Source: Prorocentrum cordatum (lineage: Eukaryota > Sar > Dinophyceae > Prorocentrales > Prorocentraceae). Taken from it: a stretch of DNA of 64,000 nt. Location: NCBI GenBank assembly GCA_963575745.1, contig CAUYUJ010022537.1, positions 265,752 to 329,751 of the forward strand, in the 5' to 3' direction. Position 1 is the stretch's first letter. Every line of letters begins with the position of its first letter. Position numbers and translations under genes: made by a program. Below the pieces are notes generated by a model. That model saw only the letters and a program-made list of their open reading frames with translations. It ran no database searches and was not told where the DNA came from. Shown here in pieces: positions 33,701 to 44,259 of the stretch.

Positions 33701-34300
33701 GGGGAGCAGGGGAAGGATGCGCGGCTTCCCCCCCGCCATTCTCTCTGCATGGGGCGCGCAGGCCTCGGTCACGTCCCTCGACGTGCTGGACCCGCGCATG
33801 CCCACGCGCATCTCCGGGCAGCGGCCTGCCCCGCAGCCGCCCAACCCGCTCCTGACGGCCCTGAGGCGCCCGGCGGGGGAGGCGCAGCAGCAGCCGTGCC
33901 GATCGATCGGTTTGCCCGACCGATTCGATCGGTCCGATCCGACAATGCTATCATGCTACCGGTTCGCTCCATCCTTGTTCATTGCCTGGGGGTGCCTCGC
34001 GCCGCCAATTTCAGACTCGAGTGCGACTCAGGCTCTGCCGGTCGTCCAAAGCAGCGTGGCCGCCGCCGCCCTTTGATCAGGGAGGGGGATTGCATCGGCT
34101 GGCTCGGGACGGGGCGCTCTCCCTCTCCTCCCCAGGGGGGGAGGGGGTGGTACGGGCGACCACGACCACATACCAGACAGGGGGTGGGGACATGGCGGCG
34201 CGCCGCCCCCACCCGTCCTCCTCCTTTTCCTCAGCCCCCACCCTCCTCATTGTCATTTTCCTCTTGCGGTTTCGGATTCCCTGGCCCTTGACAGCTTGTA
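33701..34300. other. Unassigned GC-rich spacer
   Basis: A perfect palindromic stretch of GATCGAT/CGATCGGT words lies near 33900-33945. The phrase TTTCGGATTCCCTGGCCCTTG at about 34270 matches the sequence that precedes module A in other composite units. No gene is supported. Confidence 0.35.
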
Positions 34301-34648
34301 TTTTTCCCGGAAAGGGCTCGAGCCCAGGGTTCTCTTTTAGTTGGTTTACCCCCCGGTTTTTACTTGAAGGGGGCCGGCGAATTTCTTGTGCGATAAATTA
34401 CGAGGTCGAAGGGGGCCGGCGAATTACAATTGTGAGGACGAAGGCCATTTTTCGTCACCCCTCACGCAGATCATGCTCTTGAAATTTTATTGCCTTTAAG
34501 GAAACCTCTATATTTCACAGGTGAAGTCCACTTTTTTCCGACATCGACTTTAAACAAAAAAAAACGAGGTAAACGCGTTCGCTCGATAAATACCGAGGTG
34601 CCGCGGCCTCCGGAACGGCGCTGGGAACGGAGTTCTGGATTCTTGAAG

Positions 34649-34990
34649 TTGCGTAAGTTCGGAAATAGCAGAAATCCCTTGTGTTTTTTGACCCTGACCC
34701 CGCCGATCTGCGTGAGGTGTGGCAGGGAATACCAGAAATGTGTCAAATCCCTTGTGTTTTTGGACCCTGACCCCGCCGATCTGCGTGAGGGGTGGCGTGG
34801 AATTCCAGAAATGTGGCAAATCCCCTGAGTTTTTGGACCCTGACCCCGCCGATCTGCGTGAGGGGTGGCACGGAATTCCAGAAATGTGGCAAGTCCCATG
34901 TGTTTTCGGATCCTGACCCCGCCGACCTGCGTGAGGGGTGGCACCGAATTTCAGAAATGTGGCAAGTCCCATGTGTTTTCGGACCTTGAC
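34649..34990 (+). repeat. Tandem array, exact 73-bp period, 4-5 copies
   Basis: CCCCGCCGATCTGCGTGAGG recurs with its CCGAtCTG core at 34703, 34776, 34849 and 34922, exactly 73 bp apart. Each unit also has GGAATTCCAGAAATGTGGCA and GTGTTTTTGGACCCTGAC. It sits inside composite unit 1, between modules A and B, and is absent from the other four units. Confidence 0.95.
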
Positions 34991-34992
34991 TT

Positions 34993-35290
34993 CGCCCAGG
35001 GGGGCCCAGGAGGTTCCAGGAGAGCCCAGGAGAGCCCAGGAGGGCCCAGGAGAGCCCAGGAGGGCTCAGGAGGACCCAGGAGGCTCCAAGAGGCACCAGG
35101 GGGCCCAAGGAGGGCCCAGGAGAAGCTCCAGGAGGCTCCAGGAGAGCCCAGGAGGGCCCAAGAGGTCCAAGGAAGACCCAGGAGGGCCCAGGAGCCCTTA
35201 CGAGGGATCGTGGCCCTGGGAGCGCTGACGTAGCGTAATTTACGAGGGATCGTGGCCCTGGGAGCGCGGGTGTAGTGTAATTTTTGAGGA
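34993..35290 (+). repeat. GCCCAGGAGG array and a 46-bp duplication
   Basis: GCCCAGGAG(A/G) words fill 34993-35205. They are followed by two copies of ACGAGGGATCGTGGCCCTGG ending in TAGYGTAATTT, at about 35200-35241 and 35246-35284. Confidence 0.8.
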
Positions 35291-36814
35291 TGTCCCTAAG
35301 GAAACGCTTGTTTTTAATAATTTGTGGAGGATGTCTCGAGCGAAACGCTGGTTTTGCAGAGTTGGGGATGTCTCGAGCGAAACGCTTGTTTTCAGAATTT
35401 GTTGAGGATGTCTCGAGCGAAATGTTGGTTTTGCAGAGCCGACCGCGACGCGGAAAAGCGCCCCGCGCGTAGGAATTCCGATGATGTTTCGCGCGTGCCG
35501 CGCCCCGCGCGCGGGAATTTCGAGGATGTCTCGACTAATTCGTTCGTTTTGCCAGGATTCCCTTGAATTTTGGCAGGATGTCTCGAGCGAAATGCTTGTC
35601 TTTCATCATTTGTTGAAGACGTTTCGAGCGAAGCGCTGGTTTTGCAAAATTGGGGGATGTCTCGAACGGGGGCCTCGTGGGGGTCCTCGTGGGGGGTTCA
35701 GAATTCAGAGGATGTCTCAGGCGAAATGCTTGTTTTCACGTCCCGCTCGCAAGAATTTTGAGGATGTCTCGCGCGTGCCGCGTCCCGCGCGCAGGAATTC
35801 TGAGGATGTTGGCAGGATGTCTCGAGCGAAACGCTTGTCCCCAGCACGTTCCGTAGCGCGTCCCCTTGGCACGTCCCGCGGTGCGTCCCCATGGCACGTC
35901 CCTTGGCACGTCGCTTGGCGGGTCCCTTGAGACGTTCCGCGTCGCGTCCTCCTGGTATGTCCCCTTGTCATTAGCTCTGGGGCAGCTACTATGTGTTCAG
36001 GCAGCTCGAGCTTAAGATCCAGATCAGTTCGGTCAGGACTCGGATGCAAAGGAGGACTCGATCCACGAGGCTATAGAGCACAATCGCGGCATGGCACATC
36101 GCAATTCGGCACGGCGCAGCACAGCACAGATTTCGGCACGGTACATCAAGATCGATACACTCAGCATTGCAACTTGGCACGTTCCGTGGGGCGTCCCTTG
36201 GCGAGTCCCCCTGGCACGTCGCGTGGCGCGTCCCCTGGCACATTCCGTGGCACATCCATTGGCACGTTCCGTAGCGCGTCCCCTTGGCACGTCCGGCGGT
36301 GCGACCCCATGGCACGTCCCCTGGCACGCCGCCTGGCGCGTCCCTTGGGACGTTTCGCGGCGCGTCCTCCTGGCATGCCCCCTTGTCAATTAGCTCTGGG
36401 GCAGCTAATATTTGTTCAGGCAGCTCGAGCTTAAGATCCAGATCAGTTCGGTCAGGACTCGGATGCAAAGGAAGACTCGATCCACGACGCTATAGAGCAC
36501 AACCGCGGCATGGCACATCGCAATTCAGCACGGTGTAGCACAGCACAGCCCTCGGCACGGTACATCAAGATCGATACAATCAGCATTGCACTTGCCCGTC
36601 ACCCAATCAGGTGTCTTTGAAAACGTTGCCATGCGTTACATTTCTATATTCCTTTCCGGGTTCGTGGGTCGATCATGTTTGAAATTCGAAAACGTTTGTG
36701 ATATTTCCAAATGGTTTGGAATTTTTCTGTCTGCCTGGGTTTCGGATTTCCCAGCTCCTGGAAACTTTTGTGTTGTTTGTTTTTTGAAATTTTCAATTGG
36801 TTTGGACTTCTTGT

Positions 36815-39137
36815 TCCCGGAAAGGGCGTAGGCCCAGGGCTTTCTTTCAGATGGTTTACCCCCCGGTTTCGACTTGTTGAGGGCCGGCGAAATTATTCTG
36901 CGTAAATGACGAGGTCAAGTTTTTTTTTTTTTTTGAAGTGCGTTTCGTGCGTGACCGCTCGAGGAAAGTGCGCCCCCCATCTCGGATCCTCGATAAAAAA
37001 CGGGGTCCGCAGACCCCCGTTTTCCCTCGTGAAAAAGAGGGTGCGGAGCGTTTTTCGCAGAATCCTGGACAAATGACGGGGTTTGGAGCCCCGACCGCGA
37101 CGCGGAGAAGCGCTCCGCGCGCAGGAATTCCGAGGATGTCTCGCGCGTGCCGCGTCCCGCGCGCAGGAATTTCGAGGATGTCTCGACAAATTCGCTTGTT
37201 TTGTTAGGATTTCTTAGAATTTCGGTAGGATGTCTCGAGCGAAACGCTTGTTTTACATAGTTTGTGGAGGATGTCTCGAGCGAAACGCTGGTTTTGCAAA
37301 TTTTGGGGATGTCTCGAGCGGGGGCTTCGTGGGGAGCCAGAGTTCAGAGGATGTCTCAGGCGAAATGCTTGTTTTCGTGCCCCGCTCGCAGGAATTCCAA
37401 GGATGTCTCGCGCGTGCCGCGCCCCGCGCGCAGGACTTTTTGAGGATGTCTCGACTAATTCGTTTGTTTTGCCAGGATGTCCTTGGATTTTGACTGGATG
37501 TGTCAAGCGAAACGCTTGTTTTTTTTTATAATTTGTTGAAGATGTCTCGAGCGAAACGCTGGTTTTTGCAAACTTGGGGGATGTCTCGAGCGGGGGCCTC
37601 GTGGGTGGCCAGAATTCAGAGGATGTCTCAGGCGAAATGTTTGTTTTCACGTCCCGCTCGCAGGAATTCCAGGGATGTCTCGCGCGTGCCGCGTCCCGCG
37701 CGCAGGAATTTTGAGGATGTCTCTGCTAATTTGTTTGTTTAGCGAGGAGTTCTAGGGATTTGAAGGGTGTCTCGAGCGAAACGCTTGTTTTTCATAATTT
37801 GTTGAGGATGTGTCGAGCGAAACGCTGGCTTTGCAAAATTGGAGGATGTCTCGAGCAGGGGCCCTCGTGGGTGGCCAGAATTCAGAGGATTTCTCAGGCG
37901 AAATGCTTGTTTTCATGTCCCGCTCGCAGGAATTCCAAGGATGTCTCGCGCGTGTTGCGTCCCGCGCGTAGGAATTTTGAGGACGTCTCGACAATTCGCT
38001 TGTTTTGTTAGGATTTCTTAGGACTTTGACAGGATGTCTCGAGCGAGCGCTTGTTTTTCATAATTTGTTGAGGATGTGTCGAGCGAAACGCTGGCTTTGC
38101 AAAATTGGGGGTTGTCTCGAGCGGGGGCCTCGTGGGTGGCCAGAATTCAGAGGATGTCTCAGGCGAAATGCTTGTTTTCACGTCCCGCTCGCAGGGATTC
38201 CGAGGATGTCTCGCGCGTGCCGCGTCCCGCGCGTAGGAATTCTGAGGATGTTGGCAGGATGTCTCGAGCGAAACGCTTGTCCCCAGCACGTTCCGTAGCG
38301 CGTCCCCTTGGCACGTCCCGCGGTGCGTCCCCATGGCACGTCCCTTGGCACGTCGCTTGGCGGGTCCCTTGAGACGTTCCGCGTCGCGTCCTCCTGGCAT
38401 GTCCCGTTGTCCATTAGCTCTGGGGCAGCTACTATGTGTTCAGGCAGCTCGAGCTTAAGATCCAGATCAGTTCGGTCAGGACTCGGATGCAAAGGAGGAC
38501 TCGATCCACGAGGCTATAGAGCACAATCGCGGCATGGCACATCGCAATTCAGCACGGCGCAGCACAGCACAGATTTCGGCACGGTACATCAAGATCGATA
38601 CATTCAGCATTGCAACTTGGCACGTTCCTTGGCACGTTCCGTGGGGCGTCCCTTGGCGAGTCCCCCTGACACGTCGCGTGGCGCGTCCCCTGGCACATCC
38701 CGTGGCACATCCATTGGCACGTTCCGTAGCGCGTCCCCTTGGCACGTCCCGCGGTGCGACCCCATGGCACGTCCCCTGGCACGTCGCCTGGCGCATCCCT
38801 TGGGACGTTTCGCGGCGCGTCCTCCTGGCATGTCCCGTTGTCCATTAGCTCTGGGGCAGCTACTACGTGTTCAGGCAGCTCGAGCTTAAGATCCAGATCA
38901 GTTCGGTCAGGACTCGGATGCAAAGGAGGACTCGATCCACGAGGCTATAGAGCACAATCGCGCCATGGCACATCGCAATTCAGCACGGCGCAGTACAGCA
39001 CAGCCCTCGGCAGGGTACATCAAGATCGATACCTTCAGCATTGCATTTGCCCGTCACCCAATCAGGTGTCTTTGAAAACGCTGCCATGTGTTACAGTTCT
39101 ATATTCCTTTCCGGGTTCGTGGATCGATCATGTTTTT
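36815..39137 (+). repeat. Composite modular repeat, unit 2
   Basis: Modules: A (36815-36914, slightly short); a spacer containing a hairpin (AAAACGGGGTC against GACCCCCGTTTT, about 36998-37024); a long B block (37130-38285, about 18 motif copies, some separated by CGCGCGTGCCGCGTCCCGCG segments); then C-D-C-D and E (39046-39137). The D copies at 38412 and 38845 are nearly identical to each other, which suggests recent exchange or amplification. Confidence 0.85.
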
Positions 39138-39156
39138 TGTTTGTTTGAAATTTTAG

Positions 39157-41172
39157 TTTTTCCCGGAAAGGCTTAAGCCCAGGGTTCTCTTTTAGTTGGT
39201 TTACCCCCGGGTTTGACTTGAGGTGGGCCAGCGAATTTCTTTTGCGATAAATATCGAGGTCGAGGTGGGCCAGAGAATTGACATTTGAGGATGTCTCAAA
39301 CGAAACGCTTGTTTTTCATAATTTGTTGAGGATGTCTCGAGCGAAACGCTTGTTTTTCAGAATTTGTTGAGGATGTCTCGACCGAAACGCTTGTTTTGTG
39401 TTATAGTGAACTGCTTGTTTTCACATGCCCGGGTCTTGAGGATGTCTCGAGCGAGACACTTGGCTTCACGCCTCCAGGTTGCCCAGACAGATGTCCAGCA
39501 TGAGGATTTGTTGAGGATGTCTCGAACCAGAGACTTGTTTCCACGTGTCCAGATCGCCCAGGCGGATGTCTAGCATGAGGATGTGTCGAGGAAGTCTCGA
39601 TCGAGACGCTTGTTTGCACGTGTCCAGGTTGCCCAGGCGGATGTCTAGCATGAGGATGTGCTGTGAACGTCTTGAGCGAAACGCGTGTTTTCACGTACCC
39701 TTAGCATTGCAGCCTGGCATGTTGCCTGGCACGTTCCGCGGAGCGTTCCGTGGCGAGTCCCCCTGGCACGTCGCGCGGTGCACGTCCATTGGCACATTCC
39801 GTAGCGCGTCCCCTTGGCATGTCTCGCGGTGCGTGCCCATGGCACGTCCCCTGGCACGTCGCCTGGCGCGTCCGTTGGGACGTTCCGCGGCGCGTCCTCC
39901 TGGCATGTCCCGTTGTCCATGAGCTCTGGGGCAGCTACTATGTGCTCAGGCAGCTCGAGCTTAAGATCCAGATCAGTTCGGTCAGGACTCGGATGCAAAG
40001 AGACTCGATCCACACGCTATATAGAGCACAATCGCGGCATGGCACATCGCATTTCAGCACGGCTCAGCACAGCACAGCCGTCGGCACGGTACATCAAGAT
40101 CGATACACTCAACATTGCACCTTGGCACATTCCTTGGCGCGTTCTGTGGCGAGTCCCCCTGGCACGTCGCGCGGCGCGTCCCCTGGCACGTCCCGCAGCA
40201 CGTCCATTGGCACGTTCCGTAGCGCGTCCCTGTGGCAGGTCCCGCGGTGCGTGCCCATGGCACGTCCCCTGGCACGTCGCCTGGCGCGTCCGTTGGGACG
40301 TTCCGCGGCGCGTCCTCCTGGCACGTCCATTGGCATGTTCCGTAGCGCGTCCCCTTGGCACGTCCCGCGATGCGTGCCCATGGCACGTCCCCTGGCACGT
40401 CGCCTGGCGCGTTCCCTTGGGACTTTCCGCGGCGCGTCCTCCTGGCATGTCCCCTGTGTCGATTCGTTCTGGGGCAGCTACTATGTGCTCAGGCAGCTCG
40501 AGCTTAAGATCCAGATCAGTTCGGTCAGGATTCGAATGCCAGGGAGGACTCGATGCACAACGTTATATAGAGCACAATCGCGGCATGGCACATCGCAGTT
40601 CAGCACGCCGCAGCACAGCACAGCCGTCGGCAGGGTACATCAAGATCGATGCATTCAGCATTGCAACTTTGCACGTTCCGTGGCGCGTCCCGTGGCGAGT
40701 CATCTTGGTACGTCTCGCGGCGCGTCCCCTGGCACGTCCCGTGGCACGTCCATTGGCACGTTCCGTAGCGCGTCCCTTTGGCAGGTCCCGCGGTGCGTCC
40801 CCATGGCACGTCCCTTGGCACGTCGCTTGGCGCGTCCCTTGGGACGTTCCGCGGCGCGTCCTCCTGGCATGTCCCCCTGTCAATTAGCTCTGGGGCAGCT
40901 ACTATGTGCTCAGGCAGCTCGAGCTTAAGATCCAGATCAGTTCGGTCAGGACTCGGATGCAAACGAGGACTCGATCCACAACGCTATAGAGCACAATCGC
41001 GGCATGGCACATCGCAGTTCAGCACGCCGCAGCACAGCACAGCCGTCGGCAGGGTACATCAAGATCGATACATTCAGCACTGCATTTGCCCGTCTCCCAA
41101 TCAGGTGTCTTTGAAACGCCGCCATGCGTTACAGTTCCTTATTCCTTTCCGGGTTCGTGGGTCGATCTTGTT
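39157..41172 (+). repeat. Composite modular repeat, unit 3
   Basis: Modules: A (39157-39280); a short B block (39285-39695) whose last copies alternate with GTTGCCCAGGCGGATGTCTAG segments also found in the F arrays; three C-D pairs (39700-41080); and E (41082-41172). It starts about 20 bp after unit 2 ends, so units 2 and 3 are tandem. Confidence 0.85.
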
Positions 41173-41480
41173 TTGGACATTCCAGATTCCTTTGTGGTTT
41201 GGAGTTTTCGGGATTCATGGTTACATGGGTTTCGGATTCCCTGCCTCTTGGACACTTTCTTATCTGTTTTAGAACATTGAGGTTTTGAAAGTGTCAAACT
41301 GCTGGATGTTTGTTCGACGTTTTCCAGATTTGGAGCCAACGTGCGTTTTGCATAGTAAGTTGAGAGGGATGGTTGGCCTGCGCGCAGCAAGCATTGTGAG
41401 GCCCCTCCCGCCGTCCCTGGCAAACCTCAATGCGAAGTGGTCGCGAGGTGCTTCCGCATGCTCCATCTTTTGAGGCAGCG
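41173..41480. repeat. Unique segment containing dispersed repeat copy 1 (41366-41464)
   Basis: The phrase GGGATGGTTGGC(C/T)TGCGC at 41366, followed by CAGCAAGC and CCCGCCGTCCCTGGCAA, is paralleled at 48254-48348 in the same orientation over about 95 bp, with many substitutions. The word TATGTTGTATGTTC follows this copy (41484) and precedes the other (48234). Confidence 0.55.
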
Positions 41481-41494
41481 CGTATGTTGTATGT

Positions 41495-41545
41495 TCCGTA
41501 GCCCCCTCTTGGCTCAAGCCCTTGGCTCAAGCCGCTCTGGCTCGA
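41495..41545 (+). other. Relict dinoflagellate spliced-leader sequence, tandem
   Basis: TCCGTAGCC at 41495 and TTGGCTCAAG ending at 41518 are the two halves of the 22-nt dinoflagellate spliced leader (TCCGTAGCC-att-TTGGCTCAAG), here joined by CCCTC instead of ATT. CCTTGGCTCAAG follows directly (41520-41531), a second truncated leader, and TCTGGCTCGAAC (41536-41547) may be a third decayed one. It is placed immediately upstream of the PPR reading frames. In dinoflagellates such tandem relics arise when a trans-spliced mRNA is reverse-transcribed, reinserted and trans-spliced again. It is not a spliced-leader RNA gene. Confidence 0.65.
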
Positions 41546-41661
41546 ACTGGCCTCAGCGGCTGGCCGGCCGTGGCCGGGGGCCCGCCCCTCGGTCCTCGGC
41601 CTCCCCGCCCGCGGGGGCGTGTGAGGGGTTCGCCCCCCTCCGCGCCCCCGCTCGCTCGGCC

Positions 41662-43959
41662 ATGGTGTCGCGCTCGGCGCGGCGGCGGCGGCAGCGGCAC
41701 GCCGCCGCCTGCCGCGCCGCTGCCGCGGCCGGCCCGGCCGGCCTGCTGCCGCCGCGGCCCAGCGTGGCCCCTGGCTGCCTCGGCGTGGCCGGCGGCGCCG
41801 CCGCCGCGGCCGCCGCCGCTGCGACCGCCGGCGCTGTGGCGCGCGCCGCTGCTCTGGGGCCTGCCGCGGCGGCCGCGGCCGCCGCGGGTGCGGCGGCCGC
41901 CGCTGTGGCCGCCGCGGCCGCTGGCGCCGCCGCTCCCGCTGCAGCTGGTGTCGCGGCCGCCGCTGCCGCCGCCGCTGGCCTCATTGAACATGAAGCCGGT
42001 CCCAAACATCATCTCCTACGTCATCCTGAACAGCTGGTGCGAGAAGGGCAGGCGCTGGCAGTGGCAGCTGGCCGTGGCGCTGGTAAGCGAGATCCTGATC
42101 GTGAAGCTGAAGCCCAACATCATCACGTACGGCACTGTGAACAGCGTGTGCGAGATGAGCAGGCGTCGGCAGTGGCAGCAGGCAGTGCCGCTGCTGGGCG
42201 AGATTGTGGCCGCGAAGCTGGAGCCCACCATCTTCACCAACGGCACTGTGAAGAGCGCGTGCGAGAAGAGCAGGTGGCAGCAGTGGCAGCAGGTTGTGGC
42301 GCTGCTGGGCGAGATTGTGGCAGCGAAGCTGGCGCCCACCATCTTCACCAACGGCACTGTGAAGAGCGCGTGCGTGAAGAGCAGGCGGCAGCAGTGGCAG
42401 CAGGATGTGGCGCTGCTGGTCGAGGCCGCGGTCCTGAAGCTGAAGCCCGCGTTCATCAACTCTGGCGCGTTGAACAGCGCGTGCGAGAAGAGCAGGCGTC
42501 GGCAGTGGCAGCAGGCAGTGCCGCTGCTGGGCGAGATTGTGGCCGCGAAGATAGAGCCCACCATCTTCGCCAGCGGCACTGTGAAGAGCGCGTGCGAGAA
42601 GAGCAGGCGGCAGCAGTGGCAGCAGGTTGTGGCGCTGCTGGGCGAGATTGTGGCAGCGAAGCTGGTGCCCAACTTCATCACCTACGGCAGTGTGAAGAGC
42701 GCGTGCGTGAAGAGCAGGCGTCGGCAGTGGCAGCAGGATGTGGCGCTGCTGGGCGAGATTGTGACCGTGAAGCTGGAACCCAACATCATCGCGTACTTCA
42801 CTGTGAACAGCTCGCGCGAGAAGAGCAGTCGTCGGCAGTGGCAGCAGGTTGTGGCGCTGCTGAGCGAGATGGCGGTCTTGCAGCTGAAGCCCAACATCAT
42901 CACCTACCACATCCGGAACAGCTGGTGCGAGAAGGGCGGGCGTTGGCAGCGACAGCAGGCAATGGCGTTGCTGAGCGAGATGGTGGTCGTGCAGCTGGAG
43001 CCCTACATCAACGCCTGCAGCGCCCTGAACAGCGCGTGCGAGACGAACAGGCGTTGGCAGCGACAGCAAACAAAGGCGCTGCTGAGCGAGATGGTGGTCG
43101 TGCAGCTGGAGCCCAGCATCATCCCCTGCAGCGCCCTGATCAGCGAGTGCGAGAAGAGCAGGCGTTGGCAGCGCCAGCAGGCAATAGCGTTGCTGAGCGA
43201 GATGGCGGCAGCGAAGCTGAAGCCCAACATCATCACATAGGGCGCCCCGGCCAGCGCGTGCGAGAAGAGCAGGTGTTCGCTGTGGCCGCTGTCCTCGAGG
43301 ACCAGTCCGCGGACATCACGGCTGCTGCGCGCAACTTCGCCTTCGCGGTGTTGACGTCCAGCGACCCCGCGGCGGACATTGCGAACGGCCGCCTTGCCAG
43401 GTTGGCGATCCTCGGCACGTTCCTCCAGGACTGCCGGATTGGCTCCGCCCAGGGCGATGGGGCGCTGTGCGCTGGATCCCCGCTGCGCGCCTTCAAATTC
43501 GAGAGCGAGCTTGGCGTTCAGGACCCCTCGGGCCTTCGGGGCCCTGCTGGCTGCGCAGCGGGCGGCAGCGCGGAGAATCTCGCTCACCAGTGGCAGGCAG
43601 AGCTGAAGAACGACGTCCCAGAAGGGGATCGCTTGTGGTCAGACGAGGACGTTCCAGTGGGCAATCGAGATGCGGTTGCTTGCAGTGACCAGTGTGCATC
43701 TCACACTAACACCCCCCCTTCAGCAGCGCCAGCAGGGCAGAGGAAAGGAGTGGGAAGTCACGGCGGAGACGGCGGAGGCTGCAGAAGCCGCGGAGCATCC
43801 CCCATCAGAGCAGTCAGTCCGTCAGCAGTCCTCTGGGAGCGCCGCGCACCCAGCAGGGGGGCCGCGGAGCAACCGTCCAGACGCGGGACAGCGAAGCCAT
43901 CCGCTGGCTCGTCGGGAGAAAGCTCTTCGCGCCTATTCGCCCCCTTCCCCTGTCAGTGA
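41662..43959 (+). pseudogene. PPR-protein gene region with shifted reading frames
   Basis: The ATG at 41662 has a good context (GCCATGG) and opens an Arg- then Ala-rich leader (SARRRRQRHAAACRAAAAA) that could serve as an organelle-targeting extension. This frame stays open to 43959. The PPR repeats at 41990-43240, however, are in a different frame. After the PPR stop the first frame again looks protein-like (VLEDQSADITAAARNFAFA, GRLARLAILGTFLQD, SAENLAHQWQAELKNDVPE). The simplest gene model is leader + PPR array + tail, which needs one frame change near 41985 and a compensating one near 43250. Short introns, sequencing errors or true decay could each explain this. The relict spliced leader just upstream indicates that the gene is a reinserted cDNA. 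Dinoflagellate PPR proteins generally act in plastid or mitochondrial RNA processing; that role is inferred here. Confidence 0.45.
41990..43240 (+). CDS. PPR array: 11 repeats of 37 residues
   Basis: In the frame of the ATG at 41990 there are 11 consecutive complete repeats of 37 residues (111 bp each), each ending KLEP/KLKP-like and containing (A/V)CEK and QWQQ signatures, for example NSACEKSRRRQWQQAVPLL. A twelfth begins NIIT and hits TAG where the conserved Tyr codon is expected; repeat-like sequence (ASACEKSRC) continues after it, so the stop looks like a TAC-to-TAG change. The usual dinoflagellate unit is 35 residues; here every repeat has two extra residues between the two helices (KSRRRQW). 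At the PPR-code position 5 most repeats have Gly (six of eleven), with Val, Phe, His or Ser in the others, and at the last position N, T, A, Y or S, so canonical RNA base recognition is largely missing. It would be an RNA-binding organelle factor if functional. No DYW or PLS editing domain is visible. Confidence 0.75.
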   Translation: MKPVPNIISYVILNSWCEKGRRWQWQLAVALVSEILIVKLKPNIITYGTVNSVCEMSRRRQWQQAVPLLGEIVAAKLEPTIFTNGTVKSACEKSRWQQWQQVVALLGEIVAAKLAPTIFTNGTVKSACVKSRRQQWQQDVALLVEAAVLKLKPAFINSGALNSACEKSRRRQWQQAVPLLGEIVAAKIEPTIFASGTVKSACEKSRRQQWQQVVALLGEIVAAKLVPNFITYGSVKSACVKSRRRQWQQDVALLGEIVTVKLEPNIIAYFTVNSSREKSSRRQWQQVVALLSEMAVLQLKPNIITYHIRNSWCEKGGRWQRQQAMALLSEMVVVQLEPYINACSALNSACETNRRWQRQQTKALLSEMVVVQLEPSIIPCSALISECEKSRRWQRQQAIALLSEMAAAKLKPNIIT

Positions 43960-44259
43960 GCTCCTTGCGGACGACGAGCCCCAGGCGCCCTCGCCAGGCG
44001 TCCAGGGCACCGCTGGCGAAGCAGCTCGCGCCCCGGCTATGGAAGCCGCGCCGCCGAGCGTGCGCGCGCCCGGCGCAACCGGCGGCGCCCCAGAAACCGG
44101 AGAGAGAGTCCTGCGCTGTCCACAGGGGGCGCGCCTGGGAGCGACGGCGGGCACAGGCCCGAAGGCGAACGCCAGCGGAAGGGGCCCTTCCCCACTTGAC
44201 ACAAGGCCGCGTCTGCCCTGGCCGCCGGGCGCGATCCGACCCCAGCCTGGCGGCCAACC

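Larger units (their letters stand above)
34301..36680 (+). repeat. Composite modular repeat, unit 1
   Basis: Modules in order: A (34301-34432; TTTTTCCCGGAAAGGGCT, then CCAGGGTTCTCTTTTAG, and a doubled GGGGGCCGGCGAATT); an inserted 73-bp array (34649-34990) and GCCCAGGAGG array (34993-35205); B (35285-35830; repeated GATGTCTCGAGCGAAACGC, then TTGTTTT); C (35835-35965; CACGTCCCNTGGCACGTYC words); D (about 35970-36175; GGCAGCTCGAGCTTAAGATC through CATCAAGATCGATAC); C; D; and E (36589-36680; TGCCCGTCACCCAATCAGG through TTCCGGGTTCGTGGGTCGA). It has no coding capacity other than stop-poor repeat frames. Confidence 0.85.

Noticed and set aside
36040-36060. GGACTCGATCC in module D as a pol III B box
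   Set aside because: It lacks one base and one match compared with the consensus GGTTCGANTCC, and no A box at suitable distance was seen.
39750-40928. 392-codon and similar open frames across the C-D modules
   Set aside because: They consist of repeated Arg/Ala/Pro/His translations of the array, are open in several frames and on both strands, and have no natural composition.
35835-41080. GTTCCGTAGCGCGTCCCC in module C as a spliced-leader relic
   Set aside because: It shares TCCGTAGC and TTGGC with the leader, but lies within a regular CACGTYCC word array whose other copies lack the resemblance.
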